Source: Deferribacteraceae bacterium
Lineage (GTDB): Bacteria > Chrysiogenota > Deferribacteres > Deferribacterales > JAISNW01
Assembly (NCBI GenBank): GCA_031285415.1
Contig: JAITWF010000155.1
Coordinates: 1-5,893 of the forward strand
Direction of reading: 5' to 3'
Length of the DNA: 5,893 nucleotides
This document shows, piece after piece, positions 1-5,670 of this stretch. The stretch's first letter is position 1. Every line of letters starts with the position of its first letter. The notes under the pieces are model-generated. The model searched no databases. It was not told the origin of the DNA and saw only the letters and a list, made by a program, of their open reading frames with translations. The position numbers and the translations under genes are program-made.

Positions 1-20
1 TTGTAAAGGTTGATATAAGT

Positions 21-155
21 GACTATATATTTGATTGCACCAACGTTATCGCAAATGTCATGTAGGGGTGGGGTTAGCCCACCCTTTAATCATAACGCAG
101 TAATGGGCGGGCAGACCCCGCCCCTACATGTTTGGTGCAATCAAATTATATAGTC
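21..155. repeat. Nested palindromic element (outer inverted repeat around a REP pair)
   Basis: The outer arms are 21-43 and 132-155. They are inverted copies matching at 23 of 24 positions, differing only by one extra A on the right. They enclose the inverted hairpin pair at 59-130. The left side has an unpaired stretch at 44-58, against a single base at 131 on the right, so the palindrome is asymmetric. Bases 1-20 and 156-176 also resemble each other weakly in inverted orientation, so the element may begin at or before the window edge. No transposase is seen, so a non-autonomous MITE-like unit or a REP pair inserted in an older palindrome are both possible. It occupies most of the gene-free stretch 1-206, upstream of cysQ. 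Confidence 0.75.
59..130. repeat. REP-like inverted hairpin pair (GTAG type)
   Basis: Two 26-nt arms, 59-84 and 105-130, are inverted copies with 22 of 26 matches and a 20-nt spacer. Each arm also folds on itself. GGGTGGG at 66-72 pairs with CCCACCC at 78-84 around loop GTTAG. GGGCGGG at 105-111 pairs with CCCGCCC at 117-123 around loop CAGAC. GTAG sits just outside the first hairpin (62-65), and its complement CTAC just outside the second (124-127). A 5' GTAG next to a GC-rich hairpin is the known signature of REP sequences mobilised by TnpA-REP (RAYT) enzymes, and the head-on layout is BIME-like. The stem changes are compensatory (T-A in one copy, C-G in the other), suggesting the fold is kept. 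No RAYT gene lies in this window. Confidence 0.7.
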
Positions 156-171
156 ATTCCAATATAAATAG

Positions 172-200
172 TTGCAACAGCTCCCCTATTATGTTAAATT
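172..200 (+). promoter_or_regulatory. Candidate cysQ operon promoter
   Basis: TTGCAA at 172-177 and TAAATT at 195-200 are 17 bp apart, and TG at 192-193 is placed as an extended -10 (TGnTAAATT). Both hexamers match the sigma70 consensus at only 4 of 6 positions. Transcription would start near 207, at the first possible ATG of cysQ, so the mRNA would be leaderless from that codon or have a leader of about 24 nt to the ATG at 231. Weak prediction from pattern only. Confidence 0.3.
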
Positions 201-206
201 TTCACT

Positions 207-1001
207 ATGATAAACCTAAACGATAACTTTATGCTTTCAAATCTTGTGGAGATAGCCAGGGGTGCAGGCGAGCTTATAATGACACACTTTCGCCACAACG
301 CCTCTGTAGAGTGCAAATCCGATGGCTCCCCTGTGACTATCGCCGATAAAGAGGCGGAGGACTACATCGTAAAGGAGCTTAAACGCTTATGGGCAGATAT
401 CCCTGTAGTTGGTGAAGAGACTAGCTCTGCGCAATCGCTCAAACCATCCGAACTAAGCCGATTTTGGCTCGTCGACCCCCTCGATGGCACCAGAGAGTTT
501 ATCAATAATAGTGACGAATTCACCGTAAATATAGCCCTTATAGAAGATGGACTGCCTACATGTGGCGTAATATATGCACCTGCAAAGGATCTCTTCTATA
601 TCGGACAGCTCGAGTACGGTTCATATCGCAAAACTCACGATGGCGACTGGCAAAAGCTGCCACTACACGCAGATTCCGATCGCATGACCGTTGTTATAAG
701 CCGTAGCCACCCCACAAAGGGGCGTGAGGAGGCATTTCTTGCCACACTAGGCGATGTCGGTATATTAAAGGTCGGTAGCTCGCTAAAGTTTTGCATGGTG
801 GCGGAAAATAGTGCATCATTATACTTTAGAGCTGGCAGAACGATGTTCTGGGATAGTGCCGCAGGGCATATTATTGCAAAAGCCGCTGGAGCAGGAGTTT
901 TCCATTGGGGAACAGACACCGAGCTCACATACAGTAGCGACAAGCTAGAAAATCCTGAATTTATGGTGGTACGCCCGAAATGGGCTAACTTATGCCGATA
1001 A
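207..1001 (+). CDS. cysQ: CysQ, 3'(2'),5'-bisphosphate nucleotidase
   Basis: Member of the inositol monophosphatase-like, lithium-sensitive phosphatase family. CysQ hydrolyses 3'-phosphoadenosine 5'-phosphate (PAP) to AMP and phosphate in the cytoplasm or at the inner membrane, clearing the by-product of PAPS reduction or sulfotransfer. All metal-site motifs are present in the 264-residue frame: GEE at 69-71, DPLDGT at 90-95, and WDSAAGH from Trp215, whose Asp216 is the third metal ligand. The stretch ISRSHPT and later GSSLKFCMVAE are close to E. coli CysQ. The start is uncertain. No Shine-Dalgarno precedes the ATG at 207 or the one at 231 (Met9), but MLSNLVEIARGAGELIM aligns with the E. coli N-terminus from Met9, so a 256-residue protein (231-1001) is quite likely. 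The stop overlaps the next gene by 10 nt, indicating an operon with glycan genes. Family identity is firm; substrate is by homology. Confidence 0.95.
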   Translation: MINLNDNFMLSNLVEIARGAGELIMTHFRHNASVECKSDGSPVTIADKEAEDYIVKELKRLWADIPVVGEETSSAQSLKPSELSRFWLVDPLDGTREFINNSDEFTVNIALIEDGLPTCGVIYAPAKDLFYIGQLEYGSYRKTHDGDWQKLPLHADSDRMTVVISRSHPTKGREEAFLATLGDVGILKVGSSLKFCMVAENSASLYFRAGRTMFWDSAAGHIIAKAAGAGVFHWGTDTELTYSSDKLENPEFMVVRPKWANLCR

Positions 1002-2476
1002 ATCAAGAGCAGGAGATCAAAAGCCGCTCCTCATCATCTAGAGTTTTATACATACTCAAGGATACTGTACTATACGGTATCCTACTCGCTCTCTCCAAAA
1101 TATCTCTCCTGATCGTATTACCGATCCTCACGCACTACTTGAGCAACAGTCACTACGGCGTACTCGACACCTTAATGATGTTGGGTATTGTATTTGTAGC
1201 GATCTCCACATTGGGGCAAGATGAGGCTATCGGTAGATTTTATTACGACAGTGGCGACGACGCTCGCAAGCAGATCATCACATCATCACTCCTACTTGTG
1301 GCATTCGTATCCACAACACTTGTTGCAACATGCTACCTCCTTGCCGATCCGATCCTCACTGCGGTGCTAGGCGGAACAGAGTTTAAGAGGGAGTTTTTTG
1401 TACTATTAGGATATATACCGCTGATCTCGATGCTACAGGTGATGAGATCGATCTCCAGATGGACGTTCAGAAAGCGGACGTTCTTCATTCTAAATATTGG
1501 ACAAACCGTAACACTACTCACGCTTACACTTCTATTCGTGGGTATTATGGGGCTAGACATAAGGGGGGCGGTCTTTGCACAGATCATCGCCTCAGGCGCA
1601 TTCCTACTAGTGGGGATCTATCTTCTGCGTGATCTATTCACATTAAAGATCTCATCCAATATAACTATATCGCTCGTAAAGTTTGGTGCACCGCTCATGC
1701 TAGCATTTGCACTTAGCAACTATGCGAATGTAATGGATAAAAGTTTATACAACAGCATATTCGGCGGTAACACACTCGGAACGTACACATTTGCTGCCAG
1801 ATACGCCTCATTTGCCTCTATTCCTATATTTGCGATATATTACGCATGGATGCCAGTGTTATACTCGGTCTACAAAGAGGAGAATGGTCAGGAAACCTTT
1901 CAAAAGACAATATACACAGTAGCTGGTGTATTGGCAGTGTTGCTATTTATGCAGATGGCTATATCAGAGGTCGCTACATCGATCTTAACTCCAGCGGGAT
2001 ATGTAGGAAGCACACAGCTTATCTTCCCTATAGCAGTAGGGATCTATATCGGCGCAGTAGGAGAGGTTGTTGGCGTTGGGATAGAGCTTGCTCGAAAAAC
2101 ATATTACAAGACTATTATCACGCTAATAGCTCTGTTCACCCTATATATTGTGGCAAACCTTGCAAAATACACAGGCTCTGGGGTGACGATAGCGTGCGGA
2201 GTGTTAGCCTGTATGTGCGTTAGCTGCTCATTAAAGCACCTTGCAAGCTACAAACTCGCTCCATTCAGATATAAAACATTCAAGATATATGCAATAATCG
2301 CACTATCGGCAGCGCTATGCGCAATATTCCTCAATATACAGCCTAAAAACATGAGCGTTCAGATCCCTTTGCGTATATCTCTATTTATAATTCTGCTCAT
2401 CGTAGTATGGAATACAATGCTCGATAAAGGTGACAGAAGAAAGCTATTAAATAAAATAAGCAGGAAAGCTGTATGA
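992..2476 (+). CDS. Polysaccharide/oligosaccharide flippase (Wzx/PST-like, MOP superfamily)
   Basis: Integral inner-membrane protein of 494 residues, the usual size for PST/Wzx transporters. These move undecaprenyl-linked oligosaccharide units across the inner membrane for O-antigen, capsule or exopolysaccharide assembly. The first 20 residues are polar and charged. About 12-14 hydrophobic segments follow, the first near residues 25-48, and the protein ends in a basic tail (DKGDRRKLLNKISRK). Family-like stretches are the early segment with GVLDT and RFYYDS, and a central VKFGAPLMLAFALSNYANVMDKSLYN region with Asp249, followed by LGTYTFAARYAS; this matches the G-P ... D-R/K ... G-Y-x-A pattern of PST proteins. 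No ribosome-binding site is visible and the start codon overlaps the cysQ end by 10 nt, so translation is probably coupled. The 3' end overlaps the glycosyltransferase start by 4 nt. The transported glycan cannot be deduced. These proteins diverge quickly, so no gene symbol is given. Confidence 0.9.
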   Translation: MPINQEQEIKSRSSSSRVLYILKDTVLYGILLALSKISLLIVLPILTHYLSNSHYGVLDTLMMLGIVFVAISTLGQDEAIGRFYYDSGDDARKQIITSSLLLVAFVSTTLVATCYLLADPILTAVLGGTEFKREFFVLLGYIPLISMLQVMRSISRWTFRKRTFFILNIGQTVTLLTLTLLFVGIMGLDIRGAVFAQIIASGAFLLVGIYLLRDLFTLKISSNITISLVKFGAPLMLAFALSNYANVMDKSLYNSIFGGNTLGTYTFAARYASFASIPIFAIYYAWMPVLYSVYKEENGQETFQKTIYTVAGVLAVLLFMQMAISEVATSILTPAGYVGSTQLIFPIAVGIYIGAVGEVVGVGIELARKTYYKTIITLIALFTLYIVANLAKYTGSGVTIACGVLACMCVSCSLKHLASYKLAPFRYKTFKIYAIIALSAALCAIFLNIQPKNMSVQIPLRISLFIILLIVVWNTMLDKGDRRKLLNKISRKAV

Positions 2477-3576
2477 AGCTACTAATTTTTTATCACTCTA
2501 TGGATGAACACGGCGGTGCGCCGAAGGTATACGCACGAATGGCTTCATATTGGGCAGATGTTTGTGGGTATGACGTTACGATGCTGGTGCACTACGGCTC
2601 CACAAACTCAACCTACGACATATCGCCTAAAGTTAAGATAAAATCGGCTATGCCTACGGTAGAGAAACCTAACAGATACGTGCGCTCGCTGCTATCTCCT
2701 ATCCTATTGAAGGAGCTTTACAGGGAGATAAAGCGTGAGAAGCCTGATATTGTTATCCTAAATAACGCCCCATACTATGCTCTCACATTTGGTGCAACTG
2801 TATGCATGGCGAGAAAGGTGCCATTTGTCATATGGAATCACGATGGTTTCTTTATGAGATCAACCCCTATGTATAAGATCGCCAGAAAACTATTCTTCCC
2901 AAAGGCGAATGCCGTGATATTGCTGACAAATGGCGATAAAGATCATTTAGGACACCTTAATTCTAACACGCATATAATAAAAAACCCAGCAGACGATATA
3001 GATCTCGTAGCAGAACGCACGCTAGCCAATAATAATATAGCTCTCTTTGTGGGCAGGTTTGTCCCTCAAAAATCACTCTCTAACCTCTTGCACGCATGGA
3101 AGAAAGCAGCACTAGCTGGCTGGAAGCTGCAACTTGTTGGCGACGGCATAGAGAGAACAATGCTAGAGGAGCTTGCAGCAACGCTTGGAATTACAGATTC
3201 AGTTGTATTTTTAGGGGAGCGCACCGATACGGCAACGTTTTATAGAAATGCCTCATTCTTTGTGATGTCGTCCAAGCATGAGGGGCTACCTGTAGTATGT
3301 ATCGAGGCGTTGGCGCACGGACTGCCGCTGGTGCTGTACGATGCCCCATATTGGGCGGCAGAGCTGGTGGATGATAATAAGAACGGCTTTCTGGCAGAGT
3401 GTGGTGATACTAGCACATTAGCCGCCGCAATGCAAAAGATGGCAAGCTCGCACGAAATGAGGGTGCAATTTTCTGCACATTCACTCCAAAAGGTGACGGC
3501 GTTTGCAATAGATGAGGTCTCAAATAGGTGGGAGGAGATCTTTAAACAGGTTAAAACTTCGTCAATGCGGACTTGA
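2473..3576 (+). CDS. Glycosyltransferase family 4 (GT-B fold)
   Basis: Probable cytoplasmic or peripheral-membrane retaining glycosyltransferase of 367 residues, typical length for GT4, adding a sugar from a nucleotide-sugar donor to a lipid-linked glycan. The N-terminal acceptor domain opens with KLLIFYHSMDEHGGAPKVYARMA, the usual GT4 glycine-rich loop. The C-terminal donor domain starts at about residue 188 with ALFVGRF (Gly194-Arg195) and Lys200, which normally contact the donor phosphates. It continues through LVGDG and FLGER, and carries the EX7E motif in HEGLPVVCIEA (Glu270 and Glu278). Its ATG overlaps the flippase stop (ATGA), with AGGAAAG at 2462-2468 as ribosome-binding site. The last five codons (from Ser363) and the stop lie in the REP-like element that follows, so the native C-terminus was probably altered by that insertion; the domain itself is complete. 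Sugar specificity is unknown. Confidence 0.92.
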   Translation: MKLLIFYHSMDEHGGAPKVYARMASYWADVCGYDVTMLVHYGSTNSTYDISPKVKIKSAMPTVEKPNRYVRSLLSPILLKELYREIKREKPDIVILNNAPYYALTFGATVCMARKVPFVIWNHDGFFMRSTPMYKIARKLFFPKANAVILLTNGDKDHLGHLNSNTHIIKNPADDIDLVAERTLANNNIALFVGRFVPQKSLSNLLHAWKKAALAGWKLQLVGDGIERTMLEELAATLGITDSVVFLGERTDTATFYRNASFFVMSSKHEGLPVVCIEALAHGLPLVLYDAPYWAAELVDDNKNGFLAECGDTSTLAAAMQKMASSHEMRVQFSAHSLQKVTAFAIDEVSNRWEEIFKQVKTSSMRT

Positions 3577-3652
3577 TCCGCAGTCCAGAATAAAGATAAA
3601 AACAATTCCTTATATTTTCATTCTGGATTGCGGCTCGGAGGCCGCAATGACG
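3560..3652. repeat. REP-like inverted pair between convergent genes (GTCA type)
   Basis: Arms 3560-3598 and 3613-3652 are inverted copies, about 32 of 39-40 positions matching with one indel, separated by 14 nt. Each arm has its own hairpin. TGCGGA (3566-3571) pairs with TCCGCA (3577-3582) around CTTGA. TTGCGGC (3628-3634) pairs with GCCGCAA (3641-3647) around TCGGAG. Each arm reads GTCA, hairpin, then TCCAGAAT toward the centre. The consensus resembles dispersed GTCATTGCGG...CCGCAATCC repeats found in many bacterial genomes (recalled, not searched). It supplies the stop codons of both flanking genes and could act as a two-way transcription end, although no clear T-run follows either hairpin. 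Confidence 0.8.
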
Positions 3653-3881
3653 CAACCAGAGTGCGAGATTTTTTATTTGTATTTCGAGTACTTAGCAGCT
3701 CTCTTGCAATATCTACCTGTTCATCTTGTACGGCAAGGATAATCGGCTCCGCCTTAAAGTTCTCCTTCAACGCCTGGATCCCCGTCTCGCCATACACAAC
3801 AGAGGGGATCCCCTTTGCCATTAGGTAGTGATAATCTTCATCTGCCAAAACTCTCGTCCTGTACTTCGCAATAATCTTCAT
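3618..3881 (-). CDS. DUF2007-like small protein (putative signal-transducing protein)
   Basis: Small soluble protein of 87 residues with no signal peptide or membrane segment. The N-terminal two-thirds has the DUF2007 (PF09413) layout: a first strand MKIIAKYRTR, a helix DEDYHYLMAKGIPSVVYGE with the typical 'shorter, younger' GI turn, and a C-terminal strand plus helix PIILAVQDEQVDIARELL. The biochemical function of the family is not known. Residues 77-87 (ASLRPPSRNPE) and the stop are encoded by the REP-like element, so the native tail was replaced or extended. The start is the first ATG after an in-frame TAA. GGAGG touches the ATG with no spacing, which is unusual for a Shine-Dalgarno. The gene is convergent with the glycosyltransferase and divergent from nhaB. 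The uninterrupted family pattern favours a real gene, but the length is short and the family match is from memory. Confidence 0.72.
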   Translation of the reverse strand: MKIIAKYRTRVLADEDYHYLMAKGIPSVVYGETGIQALKENFKAEPIILAVQDEQVDIARELLSTRNTNKKSRTLVASLRPPSRNPE

Positions 3882-3892
3882 CCTCCAAGCAT

Positions 3893-3898
3893 ATTATA
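3893..3898 (-). promoter_or_regulatory. Possible -10 box for the DUF2007-like gene
   Basis: On the minus strand these bases read TATAAT, a perfect -10 hexamer. The start point would lie near 3886, giving a leader of only about five bases. No good -35 is found 16-18 bp upstream. The box directly abuts the TTGACA of the divergent nhaB promoter. Weak call. Confidence 0.3.
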
Positions 3899-3900
3899 TA

Positions 3901-3930
3901 TTGACATAAATAGCAATGCACGAATATAAT
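3901..3930 (+). promoter_or_regulatory. Consensus sigma70 promoter of nhaB
   Basis: TTGACA at 3901-3906 and TATAAT at 3925-3930 both match the consensus at 6 of 6 positions, with an 18 bp spacer. Transcription should begin near 3937, about 15 nt before the nhaB start codon at 3952, leaving just enough room for the ribosome-binding site. The upstream in-frame ATG at 3916 lies between the two boxes, so it would not be in this transcript. Such a strong promoter suggests high basal expression unless a repressor or activator intervenes; no operator repeat is apparent here. Confidence 0.85.
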
Positions 3931-3939
3931 GCTTTTTAT

Positions 3940-3944
3940 AGGAG
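3940..3944 (+). promoter_or_regulatory. nhaB ribosome-binding site
   Basis: AGGAG lies 7 nt before the ATG at 3952, ideal Shine-Dalgarno spacing. It decides the start in favour of 3952 over the upstream in-frame ATG at 3916, which has no such site. Confidence 0.85.
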
Positions 3945-3951
3945 ATTTATA

Positions 3952-5406
3952 ATGCAAAATACACTTGGAAGAGCTTTCTTCCATAATTTTTTAGGCTCAT
4001 CACCTAGCTGGTACAAGCTCACGATCCTTGCGTTCCTTATTATTAACCCCATTATCTACGCCGTCAACCCATTCGTGGCTGGCTGGCTTCTGATAGTGGA
4101 ATTTATATTCACATTGGCGTTAGCGCTGAAGTGCTACCCCCTCCCCTCTGGCGGTCTACTGGCGATCGAGGCTGTTATCCTTGGGATGACCTCCCCTGCT
4201 ACAGTCTATCAAGAGGTAGCGATGAACCTCCCTGTAATCTTGCTCCTTATGTTTATGGTGGCAGGGATTCACTTCATGAAGGAGGGGCTACTCTTCATGT
4301 TCACGAAGATCCTCCTATCGATACGCTCGAAGATCCTACTATCGATGGTGTTCTGCTTTATGGGTGCATTCCTATCGGCATTTTTAGACGCACTCACCGT
4401 GACAGCCGTTATTATATCGGTAGCGTACGGATTTTATCAGGTATTTCATGCCTACTCGTCAAACTCTCCATATGACGAGAGCGACGAAGATCTCGAGCAG
4501 TTTCGTGGATTTTTGCGCAACCTCATGATGCACGGTGCCGTAGGTACAGCATTAGGTGGGGCAACGACCATCGTAGGCGAGCCTCAGAACCTGCTTATAG
4601 GCACGATTATGGAGTGGAACTTTGCAGATTTCTTCCACTACTGCTCCACAGTGTCGATCCCTGTCGCTATCTCTGGATTAATCCTGTGCGGCCTTCTAGA
4701 GATCACAAAGATCGCTGGCTACGGCTATCAGTTGCCAGATAAGGTGCGCTCGATACTAGAGGAGAATGCCAAGTCGATCGAGATGACTAAACCGAAGATT
4801 ATCCGATTGATCATACAGGCGATCGTTGGCGTTATCCTGATAATGTCGCTTGCTCTGCACCTTGCAGAGGTCGGTATGATCGGATTAATGATTATCATAC
4901 TCCTCACCGCATTTAATGGGGTAACGGACGAACACCACTTCGGAGAGGCGTTTGCCGATGGTCTACCGTTCACGGCACTTTTAATCGTATTCTTTAGCGT
5001 AGTTGCGGTTATTCACGACCAACACCTATTTACCCCTATAATAAACTTTGTTTTAGCGATAGAGGGGCAAAATCAGCTGATAGCGTTCTTCCTGGCGAAT
5101 GGGATACTATCTATGATAAGCGACAACGTATTCGTGGCAACGGTATATATCACCGAGGTGCAGAAGGCGTTTGCAGAGGGGATGTTTAATCAAGATTGGT
5201 ATAATAAACTAGCTGTATCTGTCAATATGGGGACGAATATCCCATCGGTAGCGACTCCGAACGGACAGGCGGCGTTCCTCTTCCTGCTCACCTCATCGCT
5301 TGCGCCACTGATAAGACTATCGTATCTGGAGATGGTGAAACTTGCACTACCGTATACGATAGTGCTTACTGGCGTGGGGCTACTAGCAACGACGTTTCTG
5401 CTGTAA
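3952..5406 (+). CDS. nhaB: NhaB Na+/H+ antiporter
   Basis: Inner-membrane Na+/H+ antiporter of the NhaB family (TC 2.A.34). NhaB exports Na+ in exchange for H+, electrogenically (3 H+ per 2 Na+ in E. coli), for sodium and pH homeostasis. The 484-residue protein aligns with E. coli NhaB almost end to end: GRAFFHNFLGSSPSWYKL at the N-terminus, FVAGWLL and LALKCYPL, AFLDALT with Asp146 in a membrane segment, EQFRGFLRNLMMH, GEPQNL at 209-214, GVTDEH around Asp326, SDNVFV around Asp391, and TNIPSVATPNGQAAFLFLL from 428. About 12 hydrophobic segments are visible. Compared with my memory of the E. coli protein (about 513 residues), the loop before EQFRGF is shorter and the C-terminus stops soon after the last helix; no core motif is missing. 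The start at 3952 is chosen from the AGGAG and promoter; translation from 3916 would add 12 unsupported residues. It seems monocistronic. Confidence 0.97.
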   Translation: MQNTLGRAFFHNFLGSSPSWYKLTILAFLIINPIIYAVNPFVAGWLLIVEFIFTLALALKCYPLPSGGLLAIEAVILGMTSPATVYQEVAMNLPVILLLMFMVAGIHFMKEGLLFMFTKILLSIRSKILLSMVFCFMGAFLSAFLDALTVTAVIISVAYGFYQVFHAYSSNSPYDESDEDLEQFRGFLRNLMMHGAVGTALGGATTIVGEPQNLLIGTIMEWNFADFFHYCSTVSIPVAISGLILCGLLEITKIAGYGYQLPDKVRSILEENAKSIEMTKPKIIRLIIQAIVGVILIMSLALHLAEVGMIGLMIIILLTAFNGVTDEHHFGEAFADGLPFTALLIVFFSVVAVIHDQHLFTPIINFVLAIEGQNQLIAFFLANGILSMISDNVFVATVYITEVQKAFAEGMFNQDWYNKLAVSVNMGTNIPSVATPNGQAAFLFLLTSSLAPLIRLSYLEMVKLALPYTIVLTGVGLLATTFLL

Positions 5407-5411
5407 AGTTA

Positions 5412-5453
5412 TTTATGTTGTATACCATACCCAAATATGGTATACAACATAAA
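5412..5453. promoter_or_regulatory. Perfect 18-bp inverted repeat, likely VapBC operator
   Basis: The arms TTTATGTTGTATACCATA (5412-5429) and its exact reverse complement (5436-5453) flank a 6-nt centre. The repeat ends 10 nt before the vapB start at 5464. VapB antitoxins, with the VapBC complex, bind palindromes of this kind over their own promoter, so autorepression is the natural reading. It overlaps the predicted promoter fully. No T-run follows, so an intrinsic terminator for nhaB is less likely, though an RNA hairpin ending the nhaB transcript is not excluded. Confidence 0.8.
5418..5446 (+). promoter_or_regulatory. Candidate vapBC promoter
   Basis: TTGTAT at 5418-5423 and TATACA at 5441-5446 are 17 bp apart, with TG at 5438-5439 making an extended -10 (TGgTATACA). 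The start point would fall near 5453, leaving a leader of about 11 nt that carries GAGG at 5454-5457, 6 nt before the ATG. The -35 is poor (3 of 6). Both boxes lie in the palindrome, as expected for a self-repressed toxin-antitoxin operon. Confidence 0.5.
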
Positions 5454-5463
5454 GAGGTGTCTT

Positions 5464-5670
5464 ATGGTATCAGATGTCAAAAAAGTCACAATGTATCTGC
5501 CACGTGAGCTTTTAGAGCGAGCAATAGACAGCACTGGCAAAGGTATAACAGAGACCGTTAGAGATGCACTAGCTGAAATTATAGCAAGTAATGCCTCTGC
5601 CAAAATAGCCCAATATCGCGGAAAAGTACAGATGACAATAGATATTGATGAATTGCGAGAAGATAGATGA
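5464..5670 (+). CDS. vapB: VapB-family antitoxin (ribbon-helix-helix)
   Basis: Antitoxin of a type II toxin-antitoxin pair, 68 residues, cytoplasmic. The N-terminal part has a short strand, VKKVTMYLP (residues 5-13), then helix RELLERAIDSTG and helix ITETVRDALAEII, the pattern of a ribbon-helix-helix DNA-binding domain that dimerises on its operator. The tail YRGKVQMTIDIDELREDR (51-68) matches the C-terminal segment by which VapB proteins wrap VapC and block its active site. The start at 5464 is chosen because GAGG at 5454-5457 is correctly spaced. An in-frame ATG at 5437 lies in the operator arm and upstream of the predicted transcript start, so it would add nine unlikely residues. The stop overlaps the vapC start (ATGA), so the two are translationally coupled. 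Family assignment rests on the N- and C-terminal patterns and on the toxin next to it. Confidence 0.9.
   Translation: MVSDVKKVTMYLPRELLERAIDSTGKGITETVRDALAEIIASNASAKIAQYRGKVQMTIDIDELREDR

Noticed and set aside
1..206. CRISPR array, RNA gene or small coding gene upstream of cysQ
   Set aside because: Repeats are inverted, not direct with spacers; no tRNA or rRNA pattern and no plausible short reading frame with a ribosome-binding site was seen.
1846..2223. Alternative plus-strand frame inside the flippase gene
   Set aside because: The product has no recognisable domain and lies wholly inside a well-supported membrane transporter gene.
3512..3828. Plus-strand open frames across the repeat and opposite the DUF2007-like gene
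   Set aside because: They have no family-like protein pattern, run through the repeat element, and mirror a better-supported minus-strand gene.
4304..4346. 19-bp direct repeat (one mismatch, 24-nt offset) inside nhaB
   Set aside because: It encodes KILLSIRSKILLSM, and E. coli NhaB has the same repeated pattern (RLLLSIRSKMLLSL), so it reflects a conserved protein feature, not a recent duplication.
5412..5453. Intrinsic terminator of nhaB
   Set aside because: The stem is AT-rich and the 3' side continues into AAAGAGG without a T-run; position and symmetry over the vapB promoter fit an operator better.
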